A DNA stretch of 64,000 nt from Trichobilharzia szidati (taxonomy: Eukaryota; Platyhelminthes; Trematoda; Strigeidida; Schistosomatidae). The notes under the pieces are model-generated. The model made no database searches. It had not been told where the DNA came from and saw only the letters and a program-made list of their open reading frames with translations. This document shows positions 23,544-35,290 of the stretch, one piece after another; position 1 is the first letter of the stretch; each line of letters starts with the position of its first letter. The stretch spans positions 149,566,199 through 149,630,198 of the forward strand of contig OX235279.1 of assembly GCA_944472155.2 (NCBI GenBank), written 5' to 3'. A program made the position numbers and the translations under genes.

Positions 23544-23631
23544 GGATGACAATAAAAAGTGCAAACAAAATGTACAAAAGAGAATACTAAAACTAAACGT
23601 CAAATGAGTTGAGCATATATATATGGCTCAT

Positions 23632-23831
23632 TTCCGTTCTGAGTGGAACATAAGGTTTGAGGCCTCAGTTTTAAGGTTTCAGTAGCAGTGGGGTTGCTAG
23701 CCTCACACCCAACCTTCCCTCTTCGCTGGACTAACCCCTGCCTAAGCGAGGTTTAAGAGTCAGTCGGCTGGGGATCGAACCTCGGACCACGTACATGGCT
23801 GTCAAGCATTTTGCCGCTGAACCACTAACGC
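23632..23831 (-). mobile_element. tRNA-derived SINE, copy 2
   Basis: Read on the minus strand: head gcgttagtggttcagcggca, B-box-like aggttcgatcccc at about 23772-23784, and the body segment gggtgtgaggctagcaaccc. The tail ccttatgttccactcagaac (23636-23655) ends it. The head abuts a (TA)n run at 23832-23852. A second, partial minus-strand head lies at about 23880-23970. Confidence 0.8.
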
Positions 23832-23852
23832 ATATATATATATATATATATA
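23832..23852. repeat. (TA)n microsatellite
   Basis: Simple TA run beside the SINE. Confidence 0.9.
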
Positions 23853-23971
23853 TGTATATAAACTGATAACAGACGTCAAAGCTAAGCAATGTTAGAGAGT
23901 GCGTTGGATGGGAATTGGATCTCTGAATATGCAAGTGGTTGGCGAGTATTCTACTACTGAACCATAGATGC

Positions 23972-24530
23972 TAAACTTAGATCCAGTATCAATTTATCAC
24001 CGACTTTAGTAGATTCCTTTTTTTAGTTAAGAACACGACAGATGTTAAAGCTTATTGTCATTTAGTAACAACAATAAATCAAAATATATGAGCGAAAACA
24101 ATTTGGGAAAAGTGGTGAATAATCTCGTCTGATAGACAGAGTTGACAACTAATTAATTAGTTAAGTGATGAGTAGTCATTTGGAAAACAAGAGAACAAAA
24201 AAGGAAGTGAGAATGGGTTGCAGAATAATAAATAGTGCAGAATTACATAGAGCTTATTATGCAATAAATCAAGGAAATAAAATTTCCACTAAAGTCAGGG
24301 AAGTAAAAGAGTCTGAACAAAAAACATTTCTGAATATAAAGTCCAACCTTTTCACTAGATGTTTTTCTAAAGCCTCAGCTGCATGAAGAAGATATACAAG
24401 CGACTTCCTTTTTCGACGACCTTATCACACTTTATATGTGACTCTGTATGAAATCTCTATTGATGGTGATGATGCTGCTGCTGAGTGACTAGAAGTATTG
24501 AGCTGTTTGACTCTTCAGCATACTCTTTTC
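23972..24530. other. No gene recognised
   Basis: A 73-codon plus frame (24165-24386) shows no domain. The rest is AT-rich. Confidence 0.3.
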
Positions 24531-24534
24531 GGGA

Positions 24535-25240
24535 GGTTATGGAAATAACCAACCAACAACAACAACAGCAGCAGCAACATCCAGCGCCAATCACCATCAA
24601 CGGGAGGGATTCGAAAGAGGTTACTTCATTCACTTATCTAGGCAGCATTGTCTCAACTACAGGAGGAACGGACGAAGATGTCAAATCGAGAATCGGAAAG
24701 GTGAGAAACACATTCATCAACCCGAAACCAATCTGGAAATCGTCGTCACTCACCATCAACAACAAAATTCGGATTTCCAATACAAACGTCAAGTCAATCA
24801 GTTCTTCTATACGGATCAGAAACTTGGCAGTGGGTCACAAAGAATATTTTCCAACAGGTTGCAGACATTTATCAACAACTATCTTCGCTCTATACTCAAG
24901 ATCAGATGGCCGGAAAGAATCACCAACAAAAAACTACGGGAACGAACAAAACAAGAACCAATCGCCCAACAAATATGCAGGAGAAAGTGGAGATGGATTG
25001 GACACTCGCTGAGGAGGCCGCTGGTTGACATCGCGCGTCACGCCATCATTCGAGTGGAACTCGAAAGGGAAAGCGGTGAGTAGGACATCCAAGGGTGACA
25101 TGGAGGAGATTGTGTGAAGAAGAGTTAAAACAGTATGGACTAACATGGATGCAGGTGAAAAGTACAGCAGAAGACAGAAGCAAGTGGAGGCGTGCAGTTG
25201 AAGCCCTATGTTCCACTAGGAACTCAAGGGAACAATAATA
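24535..25240 (+). pseudogene. RTE-type LINE, 3' fragment
   Basis: It starts in the same CAA-rich tract as the plus-strand RTE at 20920. It gives EVTSFTYLGSIVSTTGGTDED (24616-24680), RIRNLAVGHKEYFPTG, and in a second frame RRKWRWIGHSLRRPLVDI, and ends with the tail gaagccctatgttccactag (25200-25219) and aataatact. It is very close to 20970-21610 but 5'-truncated, and it contains frameshifts. Confidence 0.85.
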
Positions 25241-25654
25241 CTCTTTTCGACAACCATGCTAATAGGTATTCATGAGAGTCTGTGGACAATGCACCTAACT
25301 CCACAGGAACAAGTGAACACTGGTGGTAAATGCACACACTGAAGTTGTCTATGCATAAGTCAATGAGATTGTTTTCTCTCCTCTGTTATTGTTGTTGTGG
25401 TATTTACTTGTGACTCAATGAAATTTCACACATTACTACTTTTTAAATCTCCTTTTAAATGTACACATTCACCCATTAATGTTTATCATCCATCTACTTG
25501 TTGGTAGATAGTGTTTTCACTTTCATTTTACTATTTATTTCGGATTGAACCGGATTACATTGCATGAGTATAATATTAGTATTATTTTTTTTTTTAAATA
25601 TTTTTGATTACAGCTTGATGTCTATTGATTATCCGGATGCGCCTACCTTCATGC

Positions 25655-26030
25655 TACAGCTAGACCTAGTGGTGGTCAAACGAAAACATGGCACCAGTCA
25701 ATGAAATCCACAACAGTTAGTCTAAGGTGTAGACTTCCTGGTTGGGGTCCTCGGGACGGTAAAAACCAATGGTTGGAAACAAATGGTGACATGGCTCAAA
25801 ATCGTTCTCAATGACAGCGCAGATGCATCCACTCCTTGTGACTTGTGATTTCCAATGAAACTGTTTTGTTCTCCGTTATTACTATTCCTTTGTCTCACAC
25901 CTCCGTTTAGTGTCTCTAATATGCATTTCCTCTACTTTCTTCTCTTGCTTTGTGTGCTACAAGGAGGGAGAGTGGCGACTTGAACTGCCGTACATATGTG
26001 CAAAGTTCTATGTCGAAAACAGAAAGACCT
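25655..26030 (+). mobile_element. LINE 3' UTR fragment, inverted partner of 39404-39780
   Basis: This stretch (from ggatgcgcctacc to gtgcaaagttctatgtcgaaaac at 26003-26025) is closely matched in reverse complement by 39404-39780. The latter lies directly downstream of a LINE C-terminus on the minus strand. The fragment is therefore the 3' UTR of that LINE family without its coding part. Confidence 0.75.
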
Positions 26031-26404
26031 TCATGGTGTTAAAGTTTTCTGTAAACTGGGTGTAGAATTTAGTCATTGTGGTGGATACAATTCCTTGTTA
26101 GATAAGTTAATTTCATACACTATTAGCAACAGAACGATATCTGAACAACAATCAATTGCTCATAGCTACACTAATGAATTCACATGGCTTCATAATTTGC
26201 TTGATGTATTTTTCTCTCTCTCTCTCCCCCTTCTAATTCATTGTCATTTTCTATGTATCCGGTATAGGCGTTGTGTGAATTCGATTCCACGAGTTTGGTG
26301 TTGATTCGATGAACAAAGATTAAGTGCTTAACCGTTCTGTCCACCTAATTATATTACCTATTTTAAATATAACTTAGCAGGGTCAATCATTCTAGGTCTA
26401 GCTA
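26031..26404. other. Intronic or intergenic sequence
   Basis: No gene recognised. A short pyrimidine-rich TCTC run lies at about 26213-26230. Confidence 0.3.
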
Positions 26405-26525
26405 GATTTTTATTGGTTACAGGATTTCATCATGAACTGACATCGATTGGAAAACCATCGGAAAACCGGCAGGGAGTACTGGACAATTGTCCCATCCTAG
26501 TTTTGAACCTTTCTGCAGTAAACAC
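26405..26525 (-). mobile_element. Sm-alpha-like repeat, partial
   Basis: Minus-strand copy of the hammerhead-bearing repeat. ggagtactggacaattgtcc at 26493-26512 corresponds to the stem-I and cleavage region. The core is degenerate. Confidence 0.6.
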
Positions 26526-26830
26526 CTACCAGGGTGCAGCAGGTAGTGTGTGAGGATAGATACTCGCCAATAAGATTGGCCAGAGGTAGCGCTATATTGT
26601 GAATTGGCAGAAGTTGGAATTCATGGGCCATCAGATTGAGTCCCAGTGCTCGCCTTGTAACCGAAAGGTCCTAGGTTCGGACTCCGGTGAATGAGTACTG
26701 CTGAAGGATCCCAAACTAGGATGCAACAGCTGTCCAGTACTCCCAGGTTTTCCAATGGTTCTCTAACCGATGCGGGCTCATGACGAAATCCTGTAACCAA
26801 TCAAATCAAATCCCTGCAAACCAACACTTG
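26526..26830 (+). mobile_element. Sm-alpha-like repeat with decayed hammerhead
   Basis: It contains the body (gtgtgaggatagatactcgcc; gggccatcagattgagtccc), a B-box-like ggttcggactcc at about 26672, then a hammerhead-like block at 26692-26745 (gtactgctgaaggatcccaaac...). In this block the expected CTGANGA and GAAA core strands are altered (GCAA at about 26724). The 3' tail is aaatccctgcaaaccaacacttg. It lies next to an opposite-strand partial copy. Confidence 0.7.
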
Positions 26831-27198
26831 ACCTCGATCTACTAGTCTGACCTGCGTTATTGATCTCACAGTCACTACATGGTATTTAGTAAATTAAGTA
26901 GTCATTCTTAGTTGGATCTATCGGGTTCTTAAGCCGACAAAGTTTATCTCTGAGAGAGTTAGTTGGTTTTAATGCATGAAAATAGCAACACCACCACCAT
27001 CCCTTAAAACAAACGACACCAGCAACGAAACTTCAGTGCTTAAAGCTTCAGGCCATAGGTTCCACTCGAAACACAAAAAGGATTAAAAAACACGTAAATA
27101 ACTGCACACTTCTGAAGAGAAATAACAAAAAGAGGTGTTTTTCTAAAGTATGTGTTCCTAAGAATAACAATAATAATAATAATAATCATACGACCTAC

Positions 27199-27395
27199 CG
27201 AAGATCATTTGGTGTTAAAGCTTGAATAGCCAAACATTCAAAAAGACTTCGAACTTGATCATGCAATGGATGATTATCATTTGATAACGGTTCACTGAAC
27301 AGAGTAAGCAATTCTCGAGGCATAGATACATTACACATTAATTGTTGATTACGTTCACTGTGAAGTAGATCAGCGATTATAGTTAATAAACAATT
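27199..27395 (-). CDS. WDFY3: WDFY3/Alfy homologue, N-terminal-region exon 4 of 4 seen
   Basis: A 197-bp exon bounded by tgtgtag on its 5' side and cg|gtaggt on its 3' side (minus strand). It encodes 65 full codons plus two bases, beginning NCLLTIIADLLHSERNQQL and including SNDNHPLHDQVRSLFECLA and QALTPNDLR. From memory of the family, these match the conserved WDFY3 segment with (H)xERNQQVMCE, DEDHxLHPPLQRMFExLA and QALEPMVLR. The family is a large BEACH scaffold that links ubiquitinated protein aggregates to the autophagy machinery. It starts in phase 0, which fits the preceding exon. The next exon (expected to start with one base) was not found in 23544-27198. The pieces seen on the two strands may belong to one gene. 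Confidence 0.88.
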
Positions 27396-27399
27396 CTAC

Positions 27400-28204
27400 A
27401 CAAAAACAACAAAAAAGAAATGAACAGTCATCATTTCAAGATGAATACAGACAGATATAATCATTCAGTTAGTTGAGACAACACCGTAGTACAGTAACAC
27501 ATTGGAGCTTCGTAAGTCCACACTCTTTGACAAGTCAGAAAACAGACCCCACTCCTGTCATAACTTCAGAATTTCATGGAATTCACGGGTTTGCCATCAG
27601 CTAGGTAAAGTTAAGGAGTGTACGAGTCACAAATTATAGACGGAACTCTCACTATCACTGAAACACAAACAAGCAACACTAGACAGGTGTTCCGTCCTAC
27701 TTCAGGACTATTCAGGTCCCATCGGAAATCGAATTCCAGGTCCTTCCAACACTGAGACGACTACTACAAAGAAATTTATAGATAATTCTAAATTATAATA
27801 ACATATGAAGCTCCCAGTCTTACATATGCGGGGCGATTTGCCAAAGTTATACCAGCTCTGTGTATCCCAGTGACATTTACACTGTGAATGATAAATTTTT
27901 CCTGAACACAATGTGATTCCTTGTTCGACAGAATAAAACTAGATAGAATCTTTTCTCCTCTTGAAATATTCCTTGTTTTAATTTGCGGGAAAATAAAATG
28001 AATATGATTATTTCTCCTTGCCTGCCATTAATAGATTTCAACATCATCATCATCACTGAATAAATAATGTTAATCGGTTACAGGATTTCACCATGAGCTG
28101 ACATTGGTTAGAGAACCAATCAACCAAATCCCTACAAACCAATACTTGAATATGAATGAGATGCTCACTGGCGACTGGCCCTATTCAGGTAGGTAGTTAC
28201 CTGG
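27400..28204. other. Intron with repeat fragments
   Basis: Between two minus-strand exons. It contains a partial minus-strand Sm-alpha-like piece (about 27670-27750). At 28072-28150 a minus-type tail runs directly into a plus-type tail of the same repeat. Confidence 0.55.
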
Positions 28205-28530
28205 GGTTCCAGTGGGAAGTCGTGACCAGTAGGGTGCAGCAGGTCAGGTGTGAGGACAAATACTCACCGAAGACATTGGCTAGCGGTTGCGCTATATCGT
28301 GAATTGGCAGAAGTTAAAATTCATGGGCCATTGGATCGGGTCCCAGTGGCTTAATGGTATACGAGCTAGCTCGCCTTGTAACCAGAAGGTCCTGAGTTCG
28401 AACCCCGGTGGGTGCGTACTGCTGAAGAGTCCTAAACTCCCAGGTTTTCTAATGGTTCTCTAACCAATTTCAGCTCATGATGAAATCCTGTAACCAATCA
28501 ACCAAATCCCTAAAAACCAATACTTGAAAT
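28205..28530 (+). mobile_element. Sm-alpha-like repeat with tRNA-like pol III boxes; hammerhead deleted
   Basis: Almost complete copy in the WDFY3-like intron. gtcccagtggcttaatggta (28340-28359) is A-box-like and gagttcgaaccccgg (28393-28407) is a good B box. The hammerhead then begins (gcgtactgctgaagagtcc at 28413-28431), but the second core strand and cleavage site are missing: sequence jumps to ctcccaggttttc. The tail is aatccctaaaaaccaatacttg. Confidence 0.8.
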
Positions 28531-28631
28531 AATGTTAAGTAGGCAAGTATCAAACATGTGTATGCATAGACACAAGTCACTAATAGTAAAATAAATAAAC
28601 AAATAAATAAATTACGATGAGGGATGCTTAC

Positions 28632-28929
28632 TTGAAAGTCGACAATTAATTCTTCACAACACCATGACAATGATGAATAATCTTCATTGTTTATATATTC
28701 ATTTAAGTTAGCAATAAGTTTCAAAAGACAAATAATAGCATCTGGATGAATAATTAGAATGTCTGCTATACTCATTTGAGTGGTATTATTCACAGGTGAT
28801 TCTACAATTTCAGTAGTAGCAGTAGTAGTATGCTCATAGTTTTCAGTGTTATCAACAATCTGGTTGGCATTGAATTGTGGCAATTTACAGCATGCATTCT
28901 TATCCAATAGAATTGAACGGATGGAGTTG
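28632..28929 (-). CDS. WDFY3: WDFY3/Alfy homologue, N-terminal-region exon 3 of 4 seen
   Basis: A 298-bp exon with acceptor ...accaacag| and donor caa|gtaagc on the minus strand. One base completes the arginine codon left open by the upstream exon (cg + c), then 99 codons follow: NSIRSILLDKNACCK..., a Thr/Asn-rich linker, and ADILIIHPDAIICLLKLIANL. The last segment matches the WDFY3 motif with VIIHPGAMLAMLDLLA. Upstream frame codons (to 29105) are intron. The matching phases on both sides are strong support for splicing. The linker is a likely lineage-specific insertion, as in many schistosome proteins. Confidence 0.88.
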
Positions 28930-29104
28930 CTGTTGGTTTTCCCAAAAGAAATGGAAAAAAATTGAGGATTACAAAACATTCCCACAAAATACAGTATATA
29001 TGAAACTAAATTCGTAAACTGCTTTTTTTTAACTAAAGTTTCAATGCCAGACAAGTATGACGAAAACCAATTGAGTTTCGACTTCACACACAAGTTTTGA
29101 AACA

Positions 29105-31066
29105 ACGCGAGGTGGAGCCACTAGTCTTACAAGCTCCCTTCTTTACCCAGCTAACTACTGACAGGGCAGTTTAGGAGTGTGTCGACTGTAGTGTCGAACT
29201 TGGACTATATGCGTGTTCGGCGGGCATTCTAACATTTGACCAGCACTGTGTGCAAGTACTAACCAGGCCGAACGATGCTTAACTTCACTTTTCGGATGAG
29301 AACCGGCATTTTTATGGTGCAAAAAGGACTGTTATTACGCACAATGGTGATTCATTTAATCTAGTGCTTTGTTTTCGACCAATAGGTTCCACATCAGAGA
29401 ATTGTACTCCACCTGCTTCATTGATATAAGTATAAAACTTGGGCACTGCGGTAGAGTATAACTCCATTATGGATAAGATTTTATTCTGATAAATCACACA
29501 GTGTTATATAGACTAGTCAACGTAACTCCCGCCCACACACACACACACAATAAGTATGATTCACAACTTTCTACATCAAAAATCTGATCCGCACACCTTA
29601 GTTCTAAATGCTAACTAAATAAAACATATTGGTTATTAGTTCCACGTCTTATGAATAAATAGTCACAGTTTCATGGCTTATGGAGTGTTAAGTATTTCCT
29701 GGTGGTATATACTACTGACTCATTGATATGAGTAGTTGCACACCACTCAAAACAACCAGTAAAGCTTGCTAACCAAATCGAGGTTATCTGAACACTAAAA
29801 CGTTGCATTGTTCGTTTCGAACCGAGGTCATTAACACAGTATACCTGGTATGACTTGACTCATAGAACCAATTCACAGTTCAAGCCATCCGAATACTGGT
29901 ATTCATTCAACTACTCATCTCCGTCCATCACTAGTATATAGCACCATCCAGTTATCCTCTTTGTCACACGATTACCATTTATGGTATCAAGTGGACCACG
30001 TACTGACTTAGTAATTCATTATATTTTCAGTACTGTTGATTAAGAAAGAAAACATTAAAACACTATCAATAATTCCCAACGACTTCTTGACCATATGTTT
30101 TAAGTAAAGTTCAAATGTTATATATTATCTGGCTAGCGCACTTTATTTTACTACAAACTCATCAGTAATTAGATTTACATTTATAGCTTTGTTAGATTCT
30201 CGTAACAATCATCCTACCCATTCTCAACCACCGAGTTTTAAGTGAATGCAAAGTATTTTCAATTGTTCCAATGGGTTTGTACGAAATGTCTTCTTCAATA
30301 TGGTCCATAGCGATACACCAAAAACACAAGAAAACATAGGTTTCGAGCGAAAAATTTGCATAACGCGCCTTGAATTCCAATGGTGAACTAGCTGATACAT
30401 GTCAGTGCTTGCATAAACGTCTTATAAATCTTACAAATAAATACTACTTGTTCAAATTTCCGCCTAGCCTAGTAATCTGAAGGTTTTAGGCTCAATTGAG
30501 CACTGCGCAATGCTAGGACAAAATAACTGACCAGTGCTTCTCTGTGCATAGTGACGCTGTCTACCTAATGTCGATAAATGATACAATCCACATTGAAATA
30601 CCATTTGTCGCCTGTAAGAAGTTGTGAAAAACAACTATGGATTTCTTTTCTTATTTCTTTTGCGTTCCGATGAGAACATAGGATTCCAAGCTTCAAAAAC
30701 TTTAAATTTTCCGAAGTGATGATGTGTTTCTTATTGGATAAGGAAACTGGTCCCACGCCTAACCCTTCCTAAATACCGTACTTACTATCGGCTAAGCGAG
30801 CTTTAGGCACTCGACTTTTAGCTCGTGGGTCACTAGTTCGAACCCAGCTCCGCCTACCAAGGATGGGCCAGCCAGGGAGTATCGCGAGTCCTCACACACA
30901 GTAGGTACGCCTTATTATCAACTGCAAGAAAATGCAATCGGTTGTTGAGTAACATACAAACAAAATTCAGGAGTCAAAAACACGAACTACACGAGAGTTC
31001 AGCAAGAGGCTCCTTGGTTTCAAAATCTACATTAAATAACCAATGTGTAAATCAGTTTAAACGTAC
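29105..31066. other. Intron of the minus-strand WDFY3-like gene
   Basis: No exon seen. It contains weak minus-strand SINE-like pieces (about 29112-29280 and 30640-30870), a (CA)n run at 29535-29550 and AT-rich sequence. Confidence 0.6.
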
Positions 31067-31473
31067 CGGTCATATGCATCTATTGCTAAATCATATAAAT
31101 ACCTAAATATTAGACACCATTCTATAATGCGTCTCGGTAGATCAATTACGACATCCGAAGATTTATTCAACTTGGGATAACCATCTGTGTTATGGTCACT
31201 TTTCAATTTAGGTGACAGCGATGATGATGATGATGATGATGACAAAGGAGATGATAATAATGACTCCATTAACTTTAAATTCATAAATAAAGCATATAAA
31301 TATTTCGATCGTGTACTTCTTGTATAGTGATTTGGGGAATCATTAATTCTATGCATCACTAGGTCATTTAAGCTAATAGATATTGATTGATTCAGTGCAG
31401 TGGGATTCATCGTATCACTTTGTTTATTTGAACCAAGAGATATAATTGCATCAGTTAGTGTAGTGTATTGAAT
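31067..31473 (-). CDS. WDFY3: WDFY3/Alfy homologue, N-terminal-region exon 2 of 4 seen
   Basis: A 407-bp exon with acceptor tatatag| and donor cg|gtacgt on the minus strand. It starts in phase 0 directly after the previous exon: ...VTE + IQYTTLTDAIISLG corresponds to the family segment KTEIQYEKLADAVRFLG. It contains a run of eight serines (about 31211-31235), then a DVVIDLPRRIIEWCLIFRYL-type helix and YDLAIDAYDR, equivalent to the YKVATDSFD region of WDFY3. It ends after two bases of an arginine codon, completed by the next exon. The helical armadillo-like N-terminal region of this family has no catalytic activity. Confidence 0.9.
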
Positions 31474-31798
31474 CTATATACATATGAAAGTAAAATAAAA
31501 TGAAAATAATTAGGTGTAATTAATAAATATCAAGTGGAATGTTTAGTCATTATTTAAAATTCAGCAATATATATAAACTTAACAGACTCAAACATGACTG
31601 ACATGGTAAAACTATCTGAAATAGCCTTAGATTAGCTATACTACTATGGATGTAATAAAGAAGGATTCAGGCAGAAATGAAAATCCGGGTGGCGACAGGA
31701 TTCAAACGAGAGGCCACTGGATGACTAGTTTTATATTGTTTAAGGTTATACAATAAAAGTAAATTATTATCATCATTCCCTCCAGAAACTAATTAGTA
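31474..31798. other. Intron
   Basis: AT-rich, no exon or named repeat. Confidence 0.5.
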
Positions 31799-32200
31799 TG
31801 GCCAAGGGACAGTGGACTACGATCCTCCTCTCGAAATGCGCCCATGTGGCCATACGTTTGTTCATAGTCTCTACACTGCATTTACGCACCGGAGGTGTCC
31901 CTTATAAAAGTGAACGGGTAAATACGGACGTCTGGAGCTTACAAAGGGACTGGCAGACATGAAGGTTTACACCTAGATGGGAGGGAAAACCCCGATTCCA
32001 AACCAATGGTGCACATCGGCTCCAGAATCCAAAAGGATAGAACGGCGTATAAACCTATTCTGGTCACTGGAAAGTATGAAAAAACACTTCTCCACTGCCT
32101 CGCGGATCACACTTTAAATCAAAAGCTCGGGAAGTGGTCCATTAAGACAATAAACTGCTTCAGTTAGAGCGTCTTGCCAGTAACCCAGTCTTCGCATAAA
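31799..32200 (+). mobile_element. Non-LTR retrotransposon 3' fragment, degenerate
   Basis: It shares a series of landmarks with 57490-57970 (gggaaaaccccgattccaaacc; ggcgtataaacc..tctggtcac; ctccactgcctcg..gatcacact). It is therefore a second, more decayed copy of that LINE region, inside the intron. Confidence 0.5.
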
Positions 32201-32284
32201 CTATGAGATTTTGTGTGGCGCATCTCTTGGTGCCTATTATGTACTAAGTTTGTGATTTAATCATCATAAGTAGTAGTAGTAATA

Positions 32285-32820
32285 ATTTGTCCATTGCATT
32301 CCGAGTGGAATATAGGGTTTCCACGGTGCATCCCCATTTCAGTCGGTTTATTATTGTGTATTTGAGCCGCCTCCACTGTTGCCAGCAAACTATCATCTTC
32401 AAGTATTGGTTTGCAGGGATTTGATTGGCTACAGGATTTCATGACATTGGTTAGATAACCATTGGAAAAGAACATGGCAGTACTGGACAGCTGTTCCTTT
32501 CTAGTTTAGGACTCTTCATTAGCACCCACTCACGCTCCTCACACGATCTCCTTCTTGTCACCCTCGAATATCCAATTTGACTTTTATTAGAAAATCTAGC
32601 GTTTGATGCTGCTCAGTGGTCTCTCTTCAGTGCATGTCTAGTCCATTTGCATTTCCTCATGTATATTTTTTTAGGCATAAGGTTCATGGTTGGTTCGTTG
32701 CTAGACACTGAATTGTTGCTTATCCTTCTCCCCCTCCTCCTCCTACTTTTCGGATATCTATCTGATCTTGAGGATTGAGGGAAGGCAGGTGTGTTGACGA
32801 ACGTCTGCTACAGCCTGTCA
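32285..32820 (-). mobile_element. RTE 3' fragment with a nested Sm-alpha-like repeat
   Basis: Outer element, minus strand: the RTE tail ccctatattccactcggaat (32295-32315) and, after the interruption, the segment that elsewhere encodes the RTE C-terminus (cctcacacgatctccttcttgtcaccc at 32538-32564). At 32398-32535 a minus-strand Sm-alpha-like repeat (aagtattggtttgcagggat to agtactggacagctgttc...) splits it. The nesting shows the Sm-alpha-like copy arrived later. Confidence 0.7.
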
Positions 32821-34386
32821 AACATGATCACTATACGATACGAATACTACGTGCACGTAAGGTATATATGTACACTAAGTAATGAAATAGAGAGAATCTT
32901 GATGGATAGAAGCACGTTATGAACCTCTAGTCAGCTGATAGAAGTTAAATCTTGAAACTGATAACTTATAAATTAACTAAATAATAATAATAACAATAGT
33001 GTGAACTTGTAATCCGATATAATAGTATAAAAAAATTAAAAATTTTGTAGATTACAGTAAATAACGAATTCAAATGTTCTCCATTATCACAATGAGATGG
33101 ATAACCACACCGATTTTGAGATGTTTGCATACACACATATAACCTTGGCTAAGTATATTTATTTTAGTAAAAAAAACCTTAACACTGTTGCTGTTGCTAT
33201 CAGTTTGCATAAAAAGCAAAAATTAGAGAAACATATGCGAAATAATAAAATATACTACTTTTGCTAAAAAAACATCATTATTTTCTATCTCAGTGGATTT
33301 TTATTTAAATAGGAGAAAAAAACCGAATACATCTGCTCACATAAAAGTTACATGAGTTAAACTTCCCACAGATAATATCGACTTAATATAATTTATACAG
33401 AAGTTAGCAGTGTAACAAAAGCAAAAATAGATAAGAATATCAATCAATATCAGTCGGCTGCTAATAGGCACGCTTCGACGATATCCAAGGATTAAGATGA
33501 TGTTATTAATGCTTCATAAAGATTAGCAGGGGAATCCATGGTTGTGCATTACTTCGTTCTATTCGAGACACGACAGTTGGAGGTACCTGAGTTCCCCAGT
33601 GGGTGATGTTGTCGGTCTAATATAATCACTCAATAGAAAATGCAAATTGACCTAAAAACAAAGAATAACTTATACCCATTGCATAGAAGGTGACTCTCTT
33701 GAACCAGTGGCTTAGTCGATAATCTTTTGTTGTTTGAAACGATCGCTGCAAGGTGTGAATCTCAGCGACGATATCATCACTTAAAGGGAATGCAGGTACA
33801 TCCAGCAACCGAATCCTAAACAGGACGAAACGTGGATCCTGAATTCCAACTGATAATGTGGCGTGATGTAGACTGATAGGATGGGGTCGAAATCGAAACC
33901 AACATTTTAAGTCAATGGCTGCAGAGATAGAAACTGTTTCTTTCTCAAATCTGGATTCAGTCTACAAGGTGGAAATGAAGTAACCTCAGTGAACAACTTG
34001 TTCAACCTTGGGTCAGTTGCTAACCAATCGGAACAATTTGTTCTCCTCTGACTCAGCCGAACTTTAAGGTGGCTAAGAATATATGAATACGATATGTTTT
34101 TCCTCAATAAACGTCCGTTAGGCACTTTCTTATCTTCTCCCGTTAGACTAGTAACCATCAACTGAAATAACATGGATTACACTAAGTTCTGCCAGACGCA
34201 TTGAATCAACTTTGAAACAACTACTAACTTTAGTTCCGTCTAGATGCCTACTAATTGACATCAAGTTATATGGAGAAGAAATGCCGATGTCAAAAATCTC
34301 CTGAATTCATCTAACGTAAACTTTTAAGATGATAATAATGGAAGAAAAACACTTTGCATTTTGCATTTCATTATCTATTAAACTTA
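32821..34386. other. Intronic or intergenic sequence
   Basis: No exon recognised. Frames at 33626-33808 and 33907-34173 (minus) show no domain. Confidence 0.4.
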
Positions 34387-34620
34387 GCGTTGGTGGCACA
34401 GTGGTAGGATGCTCGCCGACCAAACGCGTGGTTCGGAGTTCCATCCCCGACCGACGCACTCCTTGACCTCGCTAAGCCAATAATAAAACTTGTCAAGAGG
34501 AAAGGTTGGGCATGAGGCCAGCAACCCCATCCCGTAAAAATAAACACCACTGCTACCGAAACTTCAAGCCTCTAGCTTGAAGCCCTATGTCTCACTGGGA
34601 GGGTAAAGGAATAAAAAAAA
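34387..34620 (+). mobile_element. tRNA-derived SINE, copy 3
   Basis: Head gcgttggtggcacagtggta with A-box match, a changed B box (gttcggagttccatcccc), the body aaaggttgggcatgaggcca, the tail cttgaagccctatgtctcac (34577-34596) and a terminal A-run. Nearly full length. Confidence 0.85.
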
Positions 34621-34654
34621 ATCTATTAAACGTTAATTATAGGAAGTTTTAAGA

Positions 34655-35290
34655 TTATTTATTAATCCTTTGGGTGTCAAGTGGAACATAAGGCTTGAGT
34701 AGTACATCTCCACTTTGTCCTGTTCTCCGCAGTCCTCTTTAGATGGCTCCACGATTGTCTTTAAGCTCTCCTCTTCTCTTCACACGATCTCCTCTATGTC
34801 ACTCTGAGACCCACACCCTATTCATCGTTTCCCATTCGGGTTGCACTCGCGTGACTGCCTGGAACACGATGTCACTTAGCGGTCCTTTCAGTTTGTGTCC
34901 GATCCATCTTTATTTCCTTCGGCATACTTTCTGATCAATAGGTTCTTGGTTGGTTCATCAACAGAATTCCTTGTTGCTTATCCTTTCTGGCCATTTGATC
35001 ATCAGAGTGTAACGAAGGCAGCTGTTGATAAAAGTCTCCAGCCTGTTGGAAATGCTTTTCGTGATGCGCCAAGTCTCTGACCCATATAGAATAACTGACT
35101 TAACATTTGTGTTGAAAATCCGGATCTTGCTCTTTGTGCTGATTGCAGCCTATCTCCACACTAATCTCAGAGAAATGAATGTCTGTGTTGCTTTCCCGAT
35201 CCCGTCTCTGACATCCTCATCAGTGTGGTGTGTCTGTAGTGGAAACGATGGCCCCAAAATAAGTAGAAGAATTGACCTCATTCAAATAAA
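34655..35290 (-). mobile_element. RTE-type LINE 3' fragment
   Basis: On the minus strand it ends in ccttatgttccacttgacac (34674-34693). It holds the stretch parallel to 17200-17790, including cttttatcaacagctgcctt at 35014-35033, so it is a 5'-truncated RTE with a decayed C-terminus. Confidence 0.75.

Noticed and set aside
22924..23607. Long frames on both strands across 23045-23543
   Set aside because: They exist only because N is read as an open codon; the real sequence is unknown.
28802..29105. Upstream codons of the minus frame at 28470-29105 as coding
   Set aside because: The acceptor at 28930-28931 gives the right phase and family match; sequence beyond it is intronic.
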